Assembly (NCBI GenBank): GCA_965215215.1
Contig: OZ244043.1
Span: 558,001-622,000, forward strand
Reading direction: 5' to 3'
DNA: 64,000 nucleotides
Source: CALDTK01 sp965215215
GTDB taxonomy: Bacteria > Bacteroidota > Bacteroidia > Chitinophagales > Saprospiraceae
A program made the position numbers and the translations under genes. Under the pieces are notes generated by a model. It ran no database searches and was not told the origin of the DNA. It worked only from the letters and a program-made list of their open reading frames with translations. Shown here one piece after another: positions 19,052 to 27,640 of this stretch. How positions within the stretch are numbered: the first letter of the stretch is position 1; the number at the start of each line of letters is the position of its first letter.

Positions 19052-20605
19052 TTGGACGACCGAGGGGCGTTTCGTACTTTGAGGGCCGTGGCAACTGACA
19101 CACTTCTCCTGGCCAAGGACAAGCGAATCGCCCAGCTCGAGGCACAAATCCAAGCGCTCGAACAGGCTAATGAGGCGCTCTTGCGCCAGCTTCACGCCCG
19201 TCGCTCGGAGCGGTTCATCCCAGCTGGCGACGAGCAGCTCAATCTGTTCAGCGAGGTTGACGAGCAGATCGACATCGAAGAGCCGGCTAAGTCCACCGAG
19301 CCCGAGGCCGTCGTTACAAGGCACCCCGGCCGCAACCCCCTACCGGCACACTTCCCGCTCGAGGTAGAAGTCGTCGCCCCTGGACAGACCGACGCCGAGC
19401 GCGGCGAGTACGATGAGGCTAAGCTCGAACGCGAAGGGCACGTGCTCATAGGCTACGAAACTTCAGAGCGCGTTGAGTACCGGCCCGCGCAGTACGTGCG
19501 TATCCTCCAAAAGCGACCCACTTACAGATGCCTGGCCACCGGCGAGGTGAGTTGTGCTCACGCCCGCGACCGCGTGCTGGCCCGCTCGATAGCGGACGAA
19601 ACGCTCGCCGCGGACGTGATCTTGAAGAAGTTTCTCGACCACCAGCCGCTCTACCGGCAGGCCGAGGCGCTCAAGCGCGACTACGACTGGGCTCTGAGTC
19701 CCGCCACGATGGGCAAGTGGGTCGAGCGCGTCGCCGCGACCCTCAAGCCGCTGTACAACGCGCTCGTGGACCGGATCATGGCCACGGACTACGTGCAGAT
19801 GGACGAGTCCGGCATCCGCGTTCTCTCGGCCGACAAGCCCCGAGCGAGTCACCAGGGCTGGATGTGGCTCGTGCGCGATCCGACGACCGAGGCCGTAGCC
19901 TTCCGCTACGACAAGAGCCGCGGGTCGAAGCTGCCGGCCTCGGTGCTCGCGGACTTCAGCGGCGTGCTGCAGACCGACGGGTGGGGCCCCTACAAAACGG
20001 CCCTCGCAGGACTGCGGGCTAAGGGAGCCGACATACGTCAGATTGGATGCCTAGCCCACATCCGGCGCAAGCTCTTCGAGGCCACCGGCTCCGATCCAAG
20101 CGCGAAACAGGCCTTGGGTATCATCCAGCGCATCTACGCCCTCGAAGCTCGGTGGCGAGGTCTGCCGCCTGATCAGCGACTAGCAGAACGCAAAGCCCAA
20201 CTCACGCCGGTGTTCGCCGAGTTGACTGCTTGGCTAGCGAAGGACCAGCACGCCCCCATCCCGAAGACGCCCCTGGGCAAGGCCATCGGCTACGCCCGCC
20301 ACCAGTGGCCGTCGCTGAGCGTGGTGCTCGAAGATGGGCGCGTCGAACTCGACAACAATGGCATCGAGAATCAAGTCCGCCCGCTGGCCCTCGGCAGGAA
20401 GAATTACCTGTTCGCCGGCAATCACGGGGCGGCCGAGAACATTGCCGTGCTGTACAGTCTGCTATTGAGCTGCAAGGCGGCTGGTGTCAACCCGCGGGCC
20501 TGGCTCAACGACACGCTCGCTCGCATCCTACCACACCCAGTCAATCGCGTGGCCGAGCTGCTGCCTAGTAATTTTAGTCCAGAACTTCGGGACGGGGTTG
20601 GCTAA
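19052..20605 (+). CDS. tnpC: IS66 family transposase TnpC
   Basis: DDE transposase of about 510 residues. N-terminal coiled-coil (KDKRIAQLEAQIQALEQANE) with the IS66 leucine-zipper look, then RRSERF, the zinc-binding/IS66 central domain, and the catalytic core: MDESGIRV (Asp 1), LQTDGWGPY (Asp 2) and NNGIENQVRPLALGRKNYLF (Glu). The C-terminal IS66 tail (LLLSCKAAGVNPRAWLNDTL) is complete. The start is uncertain: TTG at 19052 gives the longest form, while GTG at 19088 gives a more typical N-terminus (VATDTLLLAKDK). The end of the gene overlaps the right inverted repeat. All motifs are intact, so activity is plausible. Confidence 0.93.
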   Translation: MDDRGAFRTLRAVATDTLLLAKDKRIAQLEAQIQALEQANEALLRQLHARRSERFIPAGDEQLNLFSEVDEQIDIEEPAKSTEPEAVVTRHPGRNPLPAHFPLEVEVVAPGQTDAERGEYDEAKLEREGHVLIGYETSERVEYRPAQYVRILQKRPTYRCLATGEVSCAHARDRVLARSIADETLAADVILKKFLDHQPLYRQAEALKRDYDWALSPATMGKWVERVAATLKPLYNALVDRIMATDYVQMDESGIRVLSADKPRASHQGWMWLVRDPTTEAVAFRYDKSRGSKLPASVLADFSGVLQTDGWGPYKTALAGLRAKGADIRQIGCLAHIRRKLFEATGSDPSAKQALGIIQRIYALEARWRGLPPDQRLAERKAQLTPVFAELTAWLAKDQHAPIPKTPLGKAIGYARHQWPSLSVVLEDGRVELDNNGIENQVRPLALGRKNYLFAGNHGAAENIAVLYSLLLSCKAAGVNPRAWLNDTLARILPHPVNRVAELLPSNFSPELRDGVG

Positions 20606-20712
20606 GCGGATACAAATGGACTTAGCGCCGCCGCCCACGGCATACCGCAACCTGCGTTACCGCCGAGCTTGAGTTCCATCACATAAACATCGTCGCACAT
20701 GAATTTCTCTCC

Positions 20713-22167
20713 TTACTGATACTTCAAAAACTCATCATTCAGATTCCCCTTTTTAATCAAAAAGAAGTCTTTTATATAGTTTTCGTAGACTTTCCATGGC
20801 TTTCTCGAGCCTTGTCGTGGCATAATACGTTGACCCCTCAGTATATAGCCTGCATCAAAATCTAAAAGTCGTTGACTCTTAAATTTTTCATCGTCGAATA
20901 CGGGCGTACAAATAGTATAACCTTTTTGGTGCATATTATTGAGCAAGCGGGTCACGAAATGACCCACTAAATCCACTTTCAAAGTCCATGAAGCATTAGT
21001 ATAACCAATGGCAATTGCAAAATTTGGTACGCCACTCAGCATCGCTCCCCTATAAACGTGTGCTTCAGCGGTGATAAGTTCTTTGCCATCGATCATAATT
21101 TTTGCCCCACCAAAAGTTTTTAGCACTAAGCCCGTCGCTGTTACAATTATGTCGGCATCCAAATGAACGCCCGAATCTACGAGAATACCCCCCTCGGTGA
21201 AAGTCTTAATCGTATCGGTTACAATCTCCGCTTTACCGGTTTTTAAGGCTTTGAACAAGTCATTGTCCGGCACGACGCAAAGACGTTGGTCCCACGGATT
21301 GTAATGTGGTGAAAAGTGTCGCTCATCGTATTTATCACCCAAGAATTTTTTGATACTACCCAACAGCATTTTTCTTACAAAATTTGGGTACTTGCGACTG
21401 ACTTTATAAAAAACAATACCAAATAATAAGTTTTTCCTACGGATTGCCTTATGTGCTATATTTGCTGGCAGCATTTTTTTTAAAAATTCGGCAATCCTAT
21501 CTCTATTCGGCAGATTGGCGATGTAGGTAGGCGAGCGTTGCAACATCACTACTTTTTTAGCTTTTTTAGCCAACTCCGGCAGCATCGTAATCGCCGTAGC
21601 ACCACTGCCGATAATGACGATCCGCTTGTCGGTATAATCCAAAGAAGTATCCCAGTGCTGCGGGTGAAGCATCGTTCCGCCGAAGGATTCTTCGTTGGGA
21701 AAATGGGGACGGTAGCCATTTTCGTAATCGTAGTAACCTGTACAGATAAGCAAAAAACGGCAGGTATCGGTCTCTATTTGTTTTGTATCGGCTCGTTCGA
21801 TATGGAGTGTCCAAGCTGCCCGTGCCGAATCCCATGCGGCTTGCGTCATCTTAGAATTTAATTGAATTTTGTCTTTTAACTGAAACTTTTCAACCGTTTG
21901 ATTTATGTAGTCCATAATGGCCTGCCCATCGGATATAGACTTATCATTTTTCCATGCATTAAACGAGAAGCCAAAAGTGTACATATCAGAATCGGAACGA
22001 ACGCCTGGGTATCGGAACAAATCCCAAGTGCCACCTATTGAAGCTCTACCTTCAATAATTTTGAAACTCAATTGCGGACATTGAGTTTGCAAATGATAGG
22101 CTGTTCCAATGCCCGATAAACCTGCGCCGACGACGATGACATCGTAATCCAATACTGAACTTTGCAT
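20713..22167 (-). CDS. flavin-containing (Baeyer-Villiger type) monooxygenase
   Basis: FAD/NADPH monooxygenase of 484 residues, probably oxidising ketone, aldehyde or lipid-type substrates. It shows the FAD-binding GAGLSGIG (about residue 15), GGTWDLFRYPGVRSDSD, the second dinucleotide motif GSGATA (about 190) and FGGTMLHPQHWD, close to the FxGxxxHxxxW fingerprint of Baeyer-Villiger enzymes; GTWDxFRYPGxRSDSDM is also typical of EthA-like members. It lies 2 bp downstream of the dehydrogenase gene and so forms an operon with it. The pair is clearly AT-richer than the flanks and sits beside the IS66 insertion, suggesting horizontal acquisition. Substrate unknown. Confidence 0.9.
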   Translation of the reverse strand: MQSSVLDYDVIVVGAGLSGIGTAYHLQTQCPQLSFKIIEGRASIGGTWDLFRYPGVRSDSDMYTFGFSFNAWKNDKSISDGQAIMDYINQTVEKFQLKDKIQLNSKMTQAAWDSARAAWTLHIERADTKQIETDTCRFLLICTGYYDYENGYRPHFPNEESFGGTMLHPQHWDTSLDYTDKRIVIIGSGATAITMLPELAKKAKKVVMLQRSPTYIANLPNRDRIAEFLKKMLPANIAHKAIRRKNLLFGIVFYKVSRKYPNFVRKMLLGSIKKFLGDKYDERHFSPHYNPWDQRLCVVPDNDLFKALKTGKAEIVTDTIKTFTEGGILVDSGVHLDADIIVTATGLVLKTFGGAKIMIDGKELITAEAHVYRGAMLSGVPNFAIAIGYTNASWTLKVDLVGHFVTRLLNNMHQKGYTICTPVFDDEKFKSQRLLDFDAGYILRGQRIMPRQGSRKPWKVYENYIKDFFLIKKGNLNDEFLKYQ

Positions 22168-22169
22168 AC

Positions 22170-22979
22170 TTATGTTTTTTGAAACCCGATAGTCCGATTG
22201 ACTAATTTACACCCAAGAATAGGCGCGACTCTTACGGCTATATCTAAGGTATGGGCTTCGCTACCGATCAATATTCTACTTTTTTGCTGTATAATGCCTT
22301 GTATTATTGTCTTTGCGGCACTTTCGGGACTACGGTTGAGAAATTTTTCATCAAATTCGGTGTCATCTGTCGGCTTTCTACCAACGGCACTGACGGCGAT
22401 GTTCGTTTTTATACCGCCAGGATACACACAGTGTACGGAGAGATTAGTGTACCGATAAGTCTGCATAAGACTAAGTGTTAAGCCACTTACAGCAAATTTA
22501 GATGCCGAGTATGCTTCAGTACAGGCAATACCCGTTAGCCCAAAGATACTTGCTACGTTAACTAATACCGATTTGGGGCGCCCTAAAAGATGCGGCACAA
22601 AGGCTTTACAGCCGTACAATACCCCCTTGAAATTAACATCAAAAACCCGTTCAAATTGATCTAAGTTGACTTGGTCAAACGCAAAGTTAGCCACACCGAC
22701 TCCCGCATTGTTGATGACCACGTCAACGGCTCCAAAATACCCAACAACCGCCTCTGCAAAAGCAAAGACGCCTTCTTTATTTGATACGTCAAACACCGAA
22801 CAAAACACCTTTGAGTTACCTTGCTGCGCTACTTGTTTTTCCGTTTCTCGTAAACCATCAATTTGGTAGTCGTTGAGTGCTAATTTTGCGCCTCGTTGAG
22901 CAAAATTTACGGCTAAGGCACGGCCAATACCCGAACCTGCGCCTGTAATGACTACTACCTTATCTTCAAAATTTTGCAT
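22170..22979 (-). CDS. short-chain dehydrogenase/reductase (SDR)
   Basis: Classical NAD(P)-dependent SDR of 269 residues: cofactor motif TGAGSGIG (residues 12-19), NNAGVG, catalytic Ser in VNVASIFG and YSASK as the YxxxK pair. First gene of a two-gene minus-strand operon with the Baeyer-Villiger-type monooxygenase 2 bp away. An alcohol-to-ketone step by the SDR followed by oxygenation by the partner would make sense as a short catabolic or lipid-modifying pathway (inference). Similar SDR/EthA-type pairs are common in bacteria. Confidence 0.9.
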   Translation of the reverse strand: MQNFEDKVVVITGAGSGIGRALAVNFAQRGAKLALNDYQIDGLRETEKQVAQQGNSKVFCSVFDVSNKEGVFAFAEAVVGYFGAVDVVINNAGVGVANFAFDQVNLDQFERVFDVNFKGVLYGCKAFVPHLLGRPKSVLVNVASIFGLTGIACTEAYSASKFAVSGLTLSLMQTYRYTNLSVHCVYPGGIKTNIAVSAVGRKPTDDTEFDEKFLNRSPESAAKTIIQGIIQQKSRILIGSEAHTLDIAVRVAPILGCKLVNRTIGFQKT

Positions 22980-23838
22980 CGTGGCTTTTGCATTTGGCGC
23001 GACAAAGTTACGAGGTCTAATCTTAAGCTTTTTAAAAGCTGTAAGAATTACTTCTGTTCGCGAATAACGCTAGGATCGACTCTACCCCCTTCAGACTGGT
23101 CGTAACCGGTACGCTCGCTTGGGAACAGCACCCCGCCGATACGGCGCCCCCCCCCCAAGGTATTCGACTCCCTGGGCATCAATATCCGTTAGGGTTTTAG
23201 TGGAAGCCGCGTTACCTCCCGCCCAGGCTCCGCGTAGTCGTTCACCAAGGTTTTGGCGGAAGCCGCTATCCCCGGCGCCTCCACTCCCATCACCCCACTC
23301 GGGAGTGGAGCGTCACGATTAGCGTGCGACTCTCAGCGTCCTGCGGTGGCGTACACCCGCTCGTGCCCTAGCGGCAGTAACTAGTAGGTGCCGTAGAGGA
23401 GCGCGGGATTGTCGCAGCGCGGAGCGGTGAGCTGGCGGGAGTGGTTGAGCGAGGTCGATTTGGGCGTGGTTGTAGTTAGGTGGCAGCCAGGGCGTGCGAC
23501 CGTTCATGAGGACGGTATCGAGGTCGCGGGCGCAAAGAGCGTCGTACAATGGCGAGTCCGTATTCCACGCCCAGCTCGAGCTTTCGCTAAACCCAGCTGC
23601 GGGAGACCTCGGGAACTTGGTGATAGGAATGGGCAACCGGGATAAATTGCATACTTACCATATATAGAGTACACATAAAAGGGTAAACAATTCCAAGGTG
23701 TCACCTTGCATCGTACACGATGCCGAATTGTCGCACACCGTCAATCCGCTCTAGTTTAGATAGCCTACATTTAAGATTCCCAACCAAGGTAGACTAGACA
23801 ACAGTCCACCTACACAAACCTTATTACTCCGCGTCTTC
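22980..23838. other. long intergenic region with two motif A copies
   Basis: About 860 bp without a convincing gene. It holds two same-orientation copies of the dispersed motif (23194-23208 and 23250-23264) and an abrupt change from the AT-rich operon to GC-rich DNA. A minus-strand frame of 105 codons at 23319-23636 has no recognisable domain. From about 23640 composition becomes AT-rich again, as for a promoter of the M48 gene. Confidence 0.45.
23194..23264 (-). repeat. two direct copies of dispersed motif A
   Basis: GTTTTAGTGGAAGCC (23194-23208, one deviation) and GTTTTGGCGGAAGCC (23250-23264), same strand, 56 bp apart, each followed by GC. Confidence 0.65.
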
Positions 23839-24687
23839 ATGGTTCCCGTACTGGCCATGTTAGGTCTGGCGTTCTTATTCAAGAGCCTGACCTACTTCTT
23901 CTTATTCCTCGGTGGATCGTTCCAGCAGACGCTTCAGCTCAGTACGGTGAGGGCCGAGGCGATGGAGTTGGTCTTCACGTGGGCGTGCTTTTTCGGCATC
24001 TACCTCTGGATTGACCACGTCGATGCGTTTGAGATTGGATTGGTTCTTATCTGGTGCGTTATAACGCTGCTTATTGCAATTATATCTATATATCCGTACG
24101 TAATCAAGCCGCTTTTAATCCGACGGAACAGTAGCGTTCAGCGCGACACGGTCCTAGAGCAGCGGTACGCCAGCCTCCTGGGGAACACCAAGGTGTTTAC
24201 GACCACCGCGATGGCGCCCAATGCCTACGCCGTTGGCTTACTGCCTGGCTTAAATTTCGTGCTGATCAGTCAGCGCATCGTAGATGAGTTTTCCGAGCAC
24301 GAGCTGGCGGGCCTGATCGCGCACGAGCTCGCCCACCTCCGCCTCAACCACAGCTTCAAGCTGTACGCCGCCACGTGCCTAGCGATCGTCTGCGGTATGG
24401 CACTCAACACCGCGCTTGCCGCCGACCTGCGAGCGCTGATTTCGAACGACGCCCTCCGGGCCATCGCGTGCGGAGGCCTCTTCGTCGGTGTCCCGCTCGT
24501 GCTGATTCCAGCCCTGTTTCAGCGGAACTACGAGCACCAGGCCGATCTGTACGCCGCTCGAATCACTTCCGCCGTTCAAGTGGAGGCGATGCTACGCCAC
24601 CTGGACGAGCTTTCGCTCGGCAGCGTTACCCGGGGCGGCCTCAACTACCCCGGCCTGGCCGCGCGCATCCGGCATTTGTACCTGTAG
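23839..24687 (+). CDS. M48 family membrane metallopeptidase
   Basis: Integral membrane zinc peptidase of 282 residues. Hydrophobic segments at about 5-27, 45-58, 65-88 and, after the active site, 178-200 and 207-225; catalytic IAHELAHLRLNH (HExxH, about residue 154) and the third zinc ligand in NYEHQADLYAA (about 235). This is the HtpX/Ste24-type layout, involved in membrane-protein quality control or processing of a peptide. The order of motifs and spacing look complete. It stands alone, followed 130 bp later by an unrelated-looking barrel-type gene. Specific substrate unknown. Confidence 0.87.
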   Translation: MVPVLAMLGLAFLFKSLTYFFLFLGGSFQQTLQLSTVRAEAMELVFTWACFFGIYLWIDHVDAFEIGLVLIWCVITLLIAIISIYPYVIKPLLIRRNSSVQRDTVLEQRYASLLGNTKVFTTTAMAPNAYAVGLLPGLNFVLISQRIVDEFSEHELAGLIAHELAHLRLNHSFKLYAATCLAIVCGMALNTALAADLRALISNDALRAIACGGLFVGVPLVLIPALFQRNYEHQADLYAARITSAVQVEAMLRHLDELSLGSVTRGGLNYPGLAARIRHLYL

Positions 24688-24820
24688 GTGCCGGTGTACA
24701 GCTCGGTGATACGTTGACTATCGTACGCTACGTGGTCTCTCACTCTTTAAGTACCCCCCCTATACGCTACGGGTAAAGCAAGTCGTTGACGTTCTCTTGA
24801 CCGTCTCCTCGCGTTACGCT

Positions 24821-25486
24821 ATGAAGCCAAGTTTGGGACTGCTCGCCCTCTGCTACTGCTGCCTTTCGGCAAAACTCGTTACGGCTCAACTCCCTTTCGA
24901 AGTAGGCTTTTCGACCGTAGCCGGCGGCGAATGGTCTTGGTATCGCCGAACCGTACCGAGTGAGGATGTAGTAGAGCGCGACGTGTGGCTGATGCCGACC
25001 GGGGGAATGGGCTTTTACATCGCCACCCACCCGTACGAGGGGTTCGGAGTTCGGGCGTTTTCCGAGCTCGGCTTGCAGGGTTGGCCACACAGGGATCAGG
25101 GGCGACGTTTTGCGGAGCGAGACTACCCGAACTACGCCCGGCTCGGGGTCGAAATCCTCCGGACCGCCGGAAAGTGGCAATCCGTGGGCGCGGGGTTGAG
25201 CCTGACGCGGTCCCGCAGCTACAGCCGCGGCGACGGGCAGGCCTTCGACGAGACTACCCTTCGCAAATACGCGAGCTTTTCGACGTTCATCGAACAACAC
25301 CTCTCGTACATCACGCTGCGAATCGCACTGACCGGCAACTTGCATCCAGACCGGTACGAGGCCAGCGAGCAACGGTACAAGGAGTGGCGAATGGGCATGC
25401 AGCTGCAACTGCTCGTGCCTTTTACGCGTGGAGACTGGCTGAAGCGGTTGGATCGCGAGGTGATCATCTTTTCTCCCCGGACCTAG
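24821..25486 (+). CDS. exported protein, probable outer-membrane beta-barrel, function unknown
   Basis: Protein of 221 residues with a signal peptide (MKPSLGLLALCYCCLSAKLVTAQ) and alternating hydrophobic strands separated by charged turns (GFGVRAFSELGLQGW, LGVEILRTAGKWQSVGAGLS, FIEQHLSYITLRIALTGNL, GMQLQLLVP), the look of a small porin-like or conserved outer-membrane barrel. ATG 24821 is preferred over TTG 24797 because it starts the signal peptide. A type B copy of the dispersed motif (24861-24875) encodes LSAK within the signal peptide. No family recognised. Confidence 0.65.
   Translation: MKPSLGLLALCYCCLSAKLVTAQLPFEVGFSTVAGGEWSWYRRTVPSEDVVERDVWLMPTGGMGFYIATHPYEGFGVRAFSELGLQGWPHRDQGRRFAERDYPNYARLGVEILRTAGKWQSVGAGLSLTRSRSYSRGDGQAFDETTLRKYASFSTFIEQHLSYITLRIALTGNLHPDRYEASEQRYKEWRMGMQLQLLVPFTRGDWLKRLDREVIIFSPRT
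24861..24875 (+). repeat. dispersed motif B copy
   Basis: Exact GCCTTTCGGCAAAAC followed by TCGTTA, inside signal-peptide codons. Confidence 0.65.
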
Positions 25487-25563
25487 CGTCAGGAGCCCTG
25501 TCTGACGGGCAAATGGGGCCTACTACCTTCACCGAATGCGCAGCTGGGAATACAAGCTCAAGG

Positions 25564-25894
25564 ATGAACGTCGCTAAATTACCGGCAGCGATCCATCCGA
25601 GTGATCTCACTCCGCAAGATTACCTAGCAATCGCTGATACGCTATCGGAGATCGATGGCGTCGACTCAATTACGCTCTTCGGTTCGCGTGCACGCGGAGA
25701 GCATCGCTATAATTCCGACGCGGATCTCGCTGCGGGGCGATGGTCTAGGCTTCGAAACGCGTGCAGAGGCGTTCAGACGACTCTACGACTTACGGATTCA
25801 TCATAAAATCGACGTGCTTATCGACCGGTGGATCAGCGAGCCCGCCGTACTCGAATCCATCGAGCGCGACGGGATCGTTTTGTGGCGGCGCTAG
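25564..25894 (+). pseudogene. MNT-type nucleotidyltransferase, frameshifted
   Basis: The N-terminal part (from ATG 25564) shows the minimal nucleotidyltransferase signature LFGSRARGEHRYNSDADL; the expected continuation (RGDGLGFETRAEAFRRLYDL then IHHKIDVLIDRW and the end IERDGIVLWRR) is in the next frame. A one-base loss or gain near 25725-25735 explains the break; correcting it would give a protein of about 110 residues, the family's normal length. Such MNT proteins usually pair with HEPN toxins, but no partner lies next to this one. It is judged a broken gene, unless the shift is a sequencing error. Confidence 0.78.
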
Positions 25895-25903
25895 TGCGTA
25901 CCC

Positions 25904-26586
25904 TCAATCCCGCTCCCGAAATCGCTTATCCCTGCACATCCGCACGATGCGCGGCTGAAACGTCCCGAGCACATCGACCAAATCCACCTGGGCGGCCATC
26001 ACGGTATGTATATCCTTGTAGGCATCCGGAGCCTCGTCCAGGCCTGCGCCTTTAGAACCTTGGAGAGGCTCTTCTTGTCATCGAGTCGCTCAACCGGTTC
26101 CGGAAACACACTTATACACATCCGACACCCGATATCCACGCCCACCGCGTAGGGAATCACGGCATCATCCGCCGCCAGCACCCCGCCGATCGGCAGGCCG
26201 TAGCCCCGGTGCGCGTCCGGCATCAGCGCACCGCCCGTCGCCACCGGCAGTCGCATAGCGGTGTGCATCTGCGTCAGCGCACCTTCCTCCACGTGCTCGG
26301 CGCCGTAACTGACGTAGGGCAACGGGTTTTGCCGCAAGGCGGTTACTTCCTACTCGGGCACCACGCACCAAGTCTTGGCCACTTCCCCCACCACGGGGTG
26401 CATCATGTAAGCCTCCGGCTGCGCCTCGGCGGCGAGCAACCAGCCCTTGAGCGTAGCGGCTCCGTATTGCTCCAGCCAGGTCGACCAATCTCGCAAAATC
26501 AGTCCGTAAGCCGCGCTCGCCGCCAGGCTCCAGGCTTGTAGATCTTTGCCGCTGAGCGTAGTAGCGGCTCGAGTAGAGGTATTCAT
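25904..26586 (-). pseudogene. rtcB: RtcB-type RNA ligase, decayed with internal deletion
   Basis: Minus-strand remnant of the tRNA-splicing/RNA-repair ligase RtcB. From ATG 26586 it reads through N-terminal codons to VVGEVAKTWCVVPE, meets an in-frame TAG at 26350-26352, continues PLPYVSYGAEHVEEGALTQM, LMPDAHRGYGLPIGGVLAAD and YAVGVDIGCRMC, then breaks off. A frameshift and a large deletion follow, joining directly to the normal C-terminus (GLDEAPDAYKDIHTVMAAQV, TFQPRIVRM). About half of the usual 470-odd residues, including most metal-binding histidines, is missing. It diverges from a WYL-type regulator remnant, the arrangement expected of an RtcB locus. Confidence 0.87.
26326..26340 (-). repeat. 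dispersed motif B copy
   Basis: GTTTTGCCGCAAGGC, reverse complement of the type B motif, inside the rtcB remnant. Confidence 0.6.
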
Positions 26587-26650
26587 GATTATCAAATTTG
26601 GGGTCAACAGTCCCCGGACGGCCCTTCCGCCCGGGGGGCAACACACGTTC

Positions 26651-27451
26651 TTCGAGCACACCGTTGGAGTGAGTGTGAGCAAGCAGCCGCCGATGGAAGT
26701 GCGCCTACACCTTTCGCCGGGGCGTGCGCCCTACGTACTGACCAAACCCATTCACCCGAGTTAGCGGATCACGGATCGGACCGATCGCTACGTGGAGGTC
26801 ACGCTCACCGTCCAGCACAGCCTCGAGCTCGAAAGCGAGCTGCTGGCCCTCGGCGAGGACGTGCAGGTGATTGCCCCCGCCCCGCTCCGCCAACGCATGC
26901 AACGGATCGCCGAGGCGAGTGTAGCCGCGTACGATCAGCCCGTAACCCCCGCCGAATTTGCCTGCGTAGCCGAGCGCTTCCGCAAAACTGGTTTCGTGCA
27001 GCTGCGCCGCTTGCTTACCCTTCGCGAAACCAAGCGCTTGAAACTTGCGGTGCGGCACCTACAGAGGCAGGAGTCGCTCTTTACGGAAGCTGTTGGCAAG
27101 CAGCAGCTCGAAATTACCAGGCTGCTGCCCGAGCGCGTGCTGACGGCACTCCTCCAGGCGGCGGCCAGGACCTACGCGCAGCTCGGCCTGACCCAAGACC
27201 GTCCCCAACAGATCTTCCTCAATCGCGTCGATCCGGAGGCCGAAAGTGCGTTCGTACCCTACTCCCAGCAGAAGCTCGTAGTCTGCCTCACGCGCTGGCG
27301 CAAGGGGGCGCGGGGTTTGGAGTGTTTAATCGGCCAACAATCAATCGGCTTCGATGCGGGGTACGGGCAGGCGGTGTTGCTGCGGGCCGGGATGGCGGTG
27401 CGGATGCGGGGGCAGCTGCGGCAGGTATTTTGGTGGTTGGAGGTGATTTGA
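26651..27451 (+). pseudogene. WYL-domain regulator C-terminus joined to an unknown domain
   Basis: The frame starts without the helix-turn-helix and first half of the WYL domain, shows the WYL C-terminal pattern (MEVRLHLSPGRAPYVLTKPI, then after a TAG at 26762-26764 YVEVTLTVQHSLELESELLA and LGEDVQVIAPAPLRQRM), and runs on for about 175 residues of another domain (VAERFRKTGFVQLRRLLTLR ... QVFWWLEVI) faintly like iron/2-oxoglutarate oxygenases. The stop replaces a residue that is commonly Gln in WYL domains (CAG to TAG). WYL regulators often sit next to rtcB, as here. The part after about 26897 could still be expressed from an internal ATG; that is a guess. Confidence 0.65.
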
Positions 27452-27527
27452 TAAGCAGAAAATCAATATTACGCTTGGCGCCTAAACAGTGGTATATAGG
27501 TAGAGTTTAGGCAACATTTTAGACCAC

Positions 27528-27597
27528 CTATAACGTTAGGCTACGCGATCCACGCTAGGCGATTAGCCGGCGTGGGCGTGTAGCCGTTGTTGGACGC
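27528..27597 (-). repeat. attC1 (end of the kinase-like cassette)
   Basis: Palindrome with arms around GGCTACGCG...CCACGC and GCGTGGGCGTGTAGCC and an inner GGCGATTAGCC. Outer boxes ATAAC (27530-27534) and GTTGGACGC (27589-27597). It marks the left end of the array. Confidence 0.8.
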
Positions 27598-27640
27598 ATT
27601 GATTTTATGTACTACCTAACATTAATCTCTAATTTTCTAG

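Larger units (their letters stand above)
18337..20613 (+). mobile_element. complete IS66-family insertion sequence
   Basis: Element of 2277 bp with three intact genes (tnpA, tnpB, tnpC). The terminal inverted repeats begin GTAAGCACTTAGCCAAG (left) and, on the complementary strand of the right end, GTATCCGCTTAGCCAAC, the GTA-start usual for IS66. The flanks show an exact 8-bp target duplication AAATGGAC (18329-18336 and 20614-20621), the length expected for this family. With the duplication removed, the target was a small inverted repeat (GGCGC ... GCGCC). The intact frames and exact duplication argue for a fairly recent, possibly active insertion. Confidence 0.95.

Noticed and set aside
23319..23636. 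105-codon minus-strand frame in the long intergenic region
   Set aside because: Some segments look protein-like (LPPNYNHAQIDLAQPLPP), but there is no family, start signal or conserved context; not enough to call a gene.
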